From Pseudomonadota bacterium (GTDB lineage: Bacteria; Pseudomonadota; Alphaproteobacteria; Rhizobiales; Pleomorphomonadaceae): a stretch of DNA of 64,000 bases. The notes under the pieces were generated by a model, which saw only the letters and a program-made list of their open reading frames with translations, had not been told where the DNA came from and made no database searches. Shown here piece after piece: positions 60,125 through 64,000 of this stretch; position 1 is the stretch's first letter; the number at the start of each line of letters is the position of its first letter. Location: assembly GCA_023436885.1 (NCBI GenBank), contig JAEZHI010000016.1, positions 1-64,000 of the forward strand, in the 5' to 3' direction. The translations under genes and the position numbers were made by a program.

Positions 60125-60595
60125 ATGACCTACTCGGCTCTCATCCCCTCGGCCCTCATCGGCGCCATCGCCAGCGCCCGGTCCATGACCCCGATGGCGA
60201 CCATCGCCACGGCGCGCCTCGCCGGCCGGCACATGCCGGGCCGTCTGTTCCTCTTGGATCATCCGCTGTTCAAGTTCGGCGCCCTTGCCATGGGCGTCGG
60301 CGAAGTGCTGGCCGACAAGATGAAGTCGGCCCCCGACCGCACCGTGTTCCTGGGCCTCCTGGCGCGGGTGATGAGCGCCGGCATCGCCGGTGCGGCGCTC
60401 GCCCCGCGCGGTCAGGAGAAGGCCGGCGCCGCCCTCGCGGTGGGCACAGCTGTTCCGCTGGCCTACGCCACCCTCGCCGGCCGAAAGCGGGCCATGAAGG
60501 CGATTGGGCAGACGGGAAGTGGTGTGATCGAGGATGTGATGGTGACGGTGGCGGGGGCGGCGATTGTGGCGTTGGTGGCGAGGGGGGGGAGGTGA
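60125..60595 (+). CDS. DUF4126 family membrane protein
   Basis: A 156-residue protein. SALIGAIASARSMTPMATIATARLAGR at the start is the DUF4126 signature (GxxxGxRS-like). Hydrophobic stretches near 5-25, 75-95, 100-118 and 136-152 suggest a membrane protein; FKFGALAMGVGEVLADKM lies between. Function unknown. It is followed by an unusual G-rich run (60575-60620). It lies next to the methylase operon but reads towards it. Confidence 0.83.
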   Translation: MTYSALIPSALIGAIASARSMTPMATIATARLAGRHMPGRLFLLDHPLFKFGALAMGVGEVLADKMKSAPDRTVFLGLLARVMSAGIAGAALAPRGQEKAGAALAVGTAVPLAYATLAGRKRAMKAIGQTGSGVIEDVMVTVAGAAIVALVARGGR

Positions 60596-60675
60596 TGGGT
60601 GGGAAGGTAGGGGATTGCGGGCCGTTGGAGACTGGGCAGCGGATTATTCGCGACTGTTGAGCCTTGACGGAAATG

Positions 60676-62337
60676 TTACGCAGGGAAATCCACAACGCTT
60701 TGGCGATTGACGCCTGCGGGCCGCCCGTGACGTAAACGATGCGCGCGGACCGAGGACCATGCGACACGCAACCCATCCAGCTCTGAACGCGATAACTCAA
60801 GTTTCTTCGCTAGCCAGCCGTCGCCGTAGTCTAAAATTGCTTGGACATCTCCCGACCGATGCGCGTTTAAAAAAGCCTGAAATTCCAACTCCGACGGCTC
60901 ATGATAAGCCATTGGGAGGTTCCTGAATTCGACGGGTGACAGTTCAAGTACGCCTCCGCCATAGAACCTGCCATCCATTTCCGCGAATAGAAAAGTCAAC
61001 GAGTTGTAGAACGAGTAGCAGATCCCGCGAATGGTAAAATCCGATTTCGGAGTGATACCGTATGCGTTGTCGGTGATGTAAACTCCCGCCTCATTGAGAA
61101 GTAACCGCGGAAACTCGTGCGAACGACGGAAGACAAAACCCGCAGCGGGCTTCACTAAAGGTACATCATACCATGGTTTTCGGTTCCGGCATTTGAAACG
61201 CTCGTTTAGCTTGCGCAGCTCCCCGGCGTCCACGTATGACAGTGCGGCTCCAGAGAGTTCCTCTCGAACCATCGGTATCTTCAGCAACCGACTGGGCTCT
61301 CGGATAGCGAGTTCGTTGAAGTCCGCGACCGTGAAAACCGGCGAAGTCTTGCGTAAACTTCCTCGCTTAAGAATTGGCAGTGCGAACTCGTCCAGCCCTA
61401 GATCGCTGACGCTATTGGACGACAGAATGAAATAATCGTTCGCCGCCGTCACTACGCCCGGTGAGTTCGTACAAAAGTCTGAGATACGGGAGGCTCGGGT
61501 TCGTATTTGCCTGACGCTGTCGATCGTTTGGCGTCCGAGCAGGAAACTGTTCAATTCCAGCGAGAGATCGGATGGACTCTCAGTGGAGATCCTGTGCTCT
61601 CTCCTGGTTACAAGTTCGCTCAGAGACGGTACGTGCTGCAAGTACAGCCCAGTCTCAACATCCCCGCCTTTGCGGCCAAATAGTATAAGAGCATCTTGAT
61701 CGATCTCAGGAAAGGCACGTTCGTTCGGGACGTACAGGTCGATCCGATCGAAAATGTCGAGCAGATGCAGGAGACACTTTTGGCCGTAAGCGACTGTCAT
61801 CAGCTCGTACGGCAAGATAAAAGCGACCAAGCCACGGACGCCAATAAGGTGTGCCGACGCCAACAAGAATGCCGTCCAACTGTTCTTGAGCGCGTTCGCC
61901 GGGTAGTTGGCCAGAGCCCCCAATCGGTCTACGACATCTCTAAATTCGCTGGAGAAGTTGTGCTTCCGAATGAACGGAGGGTTTCCAACGATCATCCCGA
62001 AAGGCGGCTTTCGGGCTTCAAGATGATCGCACGCAAAGGTCACGAAATCGCCGGCATAAAATTCTGGTGCAGGTTCACGATCTGAAGCTCGCGAGCGGAG
62101 ACGTTCAATCACGGAGCTCTCGATATCAACTGCCGTGAAGGGGCGTGATGGCAAGCTCCAGGCCAACGCGGATAAGAATGCGCCGTCCCCGACGCTCGGT
62201 TCGAGCACGCGACCGTCGATACCGTTGCTATGGGCCGCCACCAGTTCGCTGAGGGCCCGCGCAACCGGTTCCGGCGTGTAGACCGCGCCGGTGTAGCGGA
62301 TCGACCGCTTTGCTTCAGACATACGCACGAAGTTCAT
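60676..62337 (-). CDS. N6-adenine DNA methyltransferase (Eco57I/TaqI-like)
   Basis: A 553-residue gamma-class adenine methyltransferase. SAM-binding motif X and I are RYTGAVYTPEPVA (about 14-26) and RVLEPSVGDGAF (43-54). The catalytic motif IV is GNPPF (118-122). The C-terminal 300 residues would be the target-recognition domain (KPAAGFVFRRSHEFPRLLLNEAGVYITDNAYGI). The start may be 62337 or MSEAKRS at 62322; both overlap the HNH gene end. It lacks a nuclease domain, so the HNH protein may supply it. Its lower GC than the neighbours suggests transfer. Confidence 0.93.
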   Translation of the reverse strand: MNFVRMSEAKRSIRYTGAVYTPEPVARALSELVAAHSNGIDGRVLEPSVGDGAFLSALAWSLPSRPFTAVDIESSVIERLRSRASDREPAPEFYAGDFVTFACDHLEARKPPFGMIVGNPPFIRKHNFSSEFRDVVDRLGALANYPANALKNSWTAFLLASAHLIGVRGLVAFILPYELMTVAYGQKCLLHLLDIFDRIDLYVPNERAFPEIDQDALILFGRKGGDVETGLYLQHVPSLSELVTRREHRISTESPSDLSLELNSFLLGRQTIDSVRQIRTRASRISDFCTNSPGVVTAANDYFILSSNSVSDLGLDEFALPILKRGSLRKTSPVFTVADFNELAIREPSRLLKIPMVREELSGAALSYVDAGELRKLNERFKCRNRKPWYDVPLVKPAAGFVFRRSHEFPRLLLNEAGVYITDNAYGITPKSDFTIRGICYSFYNSLTFLFAEMDGRFYGGGVLELSPVEFRNLPMAYHEPSELEFQAFLNAHRSGDVQAILDYGDGWLAKKLELSRSELDGLRVAWSSVRAHRLRHGRPAGVNRQSVVDFPA

Positions 62338-62923
62338 AGTCCTCGATTGCTCGGGTAAGGCTGCGGTACCTCGCCAATAGCTCTACGTAACCGGACCCTT
62401 TGCTTTTACCGCGCGCTTCGAGTTCGTCCAGAAGCCTGTCCACTTCGTCCCGAAGCTTCCGCGCCCTTCTGGCCTGCCAGAGAAGCTCGTGGCGGATCAA
62501 GTTGAGCTTAAGCCTGCGGACGATGTAGCGCCCCAGTTCGGTCTTTCCGACTATCCTGCCCGACGCCAGCCGTTCGAGATGTTTCTCGTAGTCCTCGGAG
62601 CAAGGGTCGACGAACCCCCGCTTTCCGTCGTGATGAACGGCCGCATCCTCGCCTATCCAATGATCGGACTTGCTGACGTTGCAATAGCGGCAGGCATATA
62701 CCAAGTTGCCATAGGAGACGGCGAGGCTCGGGAACCGCGACTTGGGCGCGAAATGGTCGATGTGGAAGACCACGGCATCCACCCTCAAGTCTTCGTCGCC
62801 GCAGTATCCGCAAGCGCCGTGGAAATCCCGTTTCAAGTCCGCGCGATATGATTGATACGTGGTGCGCACCGCCACTGCGGTTCGAGTCGGCATACTCCCT
62901 CGCACGAGCAAAACGTCACTCAT
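62315..62923 (-). CDS. HNH endonuclease
   Basis: A 202-residue nuclease of the HNH type. Zinc ligands CGYCG (37-41) and CRYCNVSKSDHW (near 79) bracket the active block VVFHIDHFAPKSRFPSLA (near 52-69) with His-Asp-His. The helical C-terminal part (VRRLKLNLIRHELLWQARRARKLRDEVDRLL) is rich in Arg and Lys. It is placed between a receiver-like gene (8-base overlap) and the methyltransferase gene (overlap). It may cleave unmodified or invading DNA; HNH proteins of this type are used in defence systems such as Septu. Confidence 0.9.
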   Translation of the reverse strand: MSDVLLVRGSMPTRTAVAVRTTYQSYRADLKRDFHGACGYCGDEDLRVDAVVFHIDHFAPKSRFPSLAVSYGNLVYACRYCNVSKSDHWIGEDAAVHHDGKRGFVDPCSEDYEKHLERLASGRIVGKTELGRYIVRRLKLNLIRHELLWQARRARKLRDEVDRLLDELEARGKSKGSGYVELLARYRSLTRAIEDYELRAYV

Positions 62924-63584
62924 CTAGCTTCTTCCGGATATCGGCCACGAGACGCTCAGTCTCGGCGATCAACGCTTGCCGGCCTTCGAACACGTTCTTT
63001 TCGAGGACCGCCCGTTTCGATAGGCCTGGAAGGGCATCGTCGGAGCCGAGGTCAGATTCCAGCCAAGCGTCAAGGGCGAGAATCCTGTCGATGGTATCGG
63101 CCGAAAGCTTGGATCTGTCCCGTTCAAGCAGCTCGGACAGCTCTTCGGTCCAGGCCGCCACCTGTCTGCGATGACGCGTCACTTGGAGACTGACGCGTTC
63201 GAGTAGCGGGCGGATATCCTGCGAAGAATGGTTTTCCTTGGCGTAGACTGTGTTCACGTCGTCCGCCTCGTTCAGGGCTTCATGCTCGTAGGATGTCCGG
63301 ATAAAGCAAGGAAAATCGTGCCGGATCTGCCCAAAACGTTCTACTAACTGAGCGCCGTTGTATTCAACGGGGGCCGCATCGGCCAACCTAAAGTCCGATA
63401 CCAGCGCCTCGAACTTCAACTCGATCAGGACGTCGATCATAGCGTCGAGGCGAGGTTCGGGTCTGAGCAGGACGACTTCGGAAAAGAGCCTGGATCTTTT
63501 CGCGTCGATACGGAAATCCTCACGGGCGTCCTCGTTTTCATCCACATAGACGATCGTGGGGAGGTTGGTCTCTTCGTGTTCCAT
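62916..63584 (-). CDS. Receiver-like (response-regulator) protein with helical C-terminus
   Basis: A 222-residue protein. Residues 8-125 have a receiver pattern: acidic pair in TIVYVDENEDAREDF (D15, E16), the phosphoacceptor Asp 64 in EALVSDFRLAD, the Ser/Thr site in CFIRTSYEHEA, and the Lys in VYAKENHSS. No DNA-binding output domain follows; residues 130-222 are helical and charged. The ORF upstream of MEHEETN (63584) is inside the kinase gene. Gap to the kinase stop is eight bases. It probably receives phosphate from it and regulates the HNH or methylase. Confidence 0.8.
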   Translation of the reverse strand: MEHEETNLPTIVYVDENEDAREDFRIDAKRSRLFSEVVLLRPEPRLDAMIDVLIELKFEALVSDFRLADAAPVEYNGAQLVERFGQIRHDFPCFIRTSYEHEALNEADDVNTVYAKENHSSQDIRPLLERVSLQVTRHRRQVAAWTEELSELLERDRSKLSADTIDRILALDAWLESDLGSDDALPGLSKRAVLEKNVFEGRQALIAETERLVADIRKKLDE

Positions 63585-63592
63585 CGAAGCGC

Positions 63593-64000
63593 CTATTCGT
63601 TGCCGCCGGTCGTCGGCAATGTGATCAAGATCGCAAAGCCAGCTTGTCCGGGCTCGCAGTCGAGTCGGACCTTGCCGCCATACTCGTCGACCACGTTCTT
63701 GAGGAGCCACATTCCTAGTCCGGTGCCCACCGCGTCCCCTGCCGCTTCCTCCTTCTTTGAGGTGACCCCAAATATAAAAATGTCGTCCCGGGTCGTGAAC
63801 TCGGCCGATAGCCCTGGACCGTTGTCCTTGTATTGGATCTCTACCCCACCGTCCTCTCCCGATACTACCCTGATCGAGATTTCGCGACTCGTCTGGGTCG
63901 AGGGCCGGACGAGAGCTTCGATCGAGTTGTTGATGAGATTGTAGAAGACGCTGTCCAGATCGATTTCATGAGCCAAGACCTCCAGTTCAGCGCCGCTTTC
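63593..64000 (-). CDS. Sensor histidine kinase, C-terminal ATPase domain (cut by window edge)
   Basis: Only the last 135 residues are visible; the frame runs open to base 64000. It is an HATPase_c domain: N box NLINNSIEA, G1 DNGPGL and G2 GTGLGMWLLKNVVDEYGG, closing with a FAILITLP strand. The sensor and dimerisation parts lie outside. It heads the operon with the receiver, HNH and methylase genes, so an invader-sensing kinase may control the nuclease. The ATPase could also belong to a GHKL protein other than a kinase. Confidence 0.85.
   Translation of the reverse strand, partial: ESGAELEVLAHEIDLDSVFYNLINNSIEALVRPSTQTSREISIRVVSGEDGGVEIQYKDNGPGLSAEFTTRDDIFIFGVTSKKEEAAGDAVGTGLGMWLLKNVVDEYGGKVRLDCEPGQAGFAILITLPTTGGNE

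Noticed and set aside
60676..63584. Naming the right-hand operon as Detocs, Septu or BREX
   Set aside because: Detocs has a receiver fused to an effector, Septu needs a PtuA-type ATPase, and BREX has PglZ and BrxC. None of these is visible; only single parts are shared.

Overview
The window looks like chromosomal DNA of a high-GC alphaproteobacterium, most likely of the Rhizobiales/Hyphomicrobiales. Three things point there: high GC and strong third-position bias in most genes, the typical rhizobial intergenic palindromes (AAACCGGTTCCCACTTTT and AGAGCATGTCCGG types, three sites), and the mix of LysR, AraC, TetR and short-chain dehydrogenase (SDR) genes. The genus cannot be fixed from what I can see.

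Most of the window (1 to 51 kb) is an accessory mosaic of small redox and detoxification cassettes. Typically one or two enzyme genes (SDR, aldo/keto reductase, zinc-type or quinone alcohol dehydrogenase, azoreductase, epoxide hydrolase-like) sit beside a regulator, with a clear palindrome or direct repeat between them. I count nine SDR genes plus an epimerase-like protein and thirteen regulators (LysR, TetR, HxlR, MarR, AraC). The longest cassette, 47413-51014, is a five-gene run of SDR, hydrolase, SDR, DUF427 and SDR, divergent from a LysR gene. Other genes here are a Na/Pi cotransporter, a hipBA module, a probable Tat-exported class A beta-lactamase, a fitAB/vapBC-type module, an ABC exporter and a chemotaxis receptor.

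There is much evidence of rearrangement. A truncated IS30 transposase opens the window. The last 18 codons of the Na/Pi cotransporter recur at 2746-2802 with only synonymous changes, next to a frameshifted LysR tail. An ureohydrolase-ornithine cyclodeaminase pair (16137-17975) is partly repeated at 20963-23334; the second ureohydrolase survives only as its last codons, and a low-GC DUF3883 nuclease-like gene lies between 7-bp direct repeats at that junction. A second family of long inverted repeats occurs at about 23.4, 27.6 and 30.7-31.1 kb. A tRNA-like 3' end at 42115-42139 could be an old attachment site.

From 51 to 56 kb lies a lower-GC peroxidase operon: catalase-like peroxidase, SnoaL-like protein, an unknown 172-residue protein and DyP-type peroxidase. 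Upstream in the same direction is a TPR protein with a possible DNA-binding N-terminus. Next come an ABC-F ATPase, preceded by a 24-codon upstream ORF and RNA hairpins, a methyltransferase and a DUF4126 protein.

The right end (60676-64000, minus strand) is a compact operon: a histidine-kinase ATPase domain (running off the window), a receiver-like protein, an HNH endonuclease and an N6-adenine DNA methyltransferase. All junctions overlap or nearly touch. It is the best candidate here for an uncharacterised defence-type system, a restriction-modification pair joined to a two-component signalling pair.
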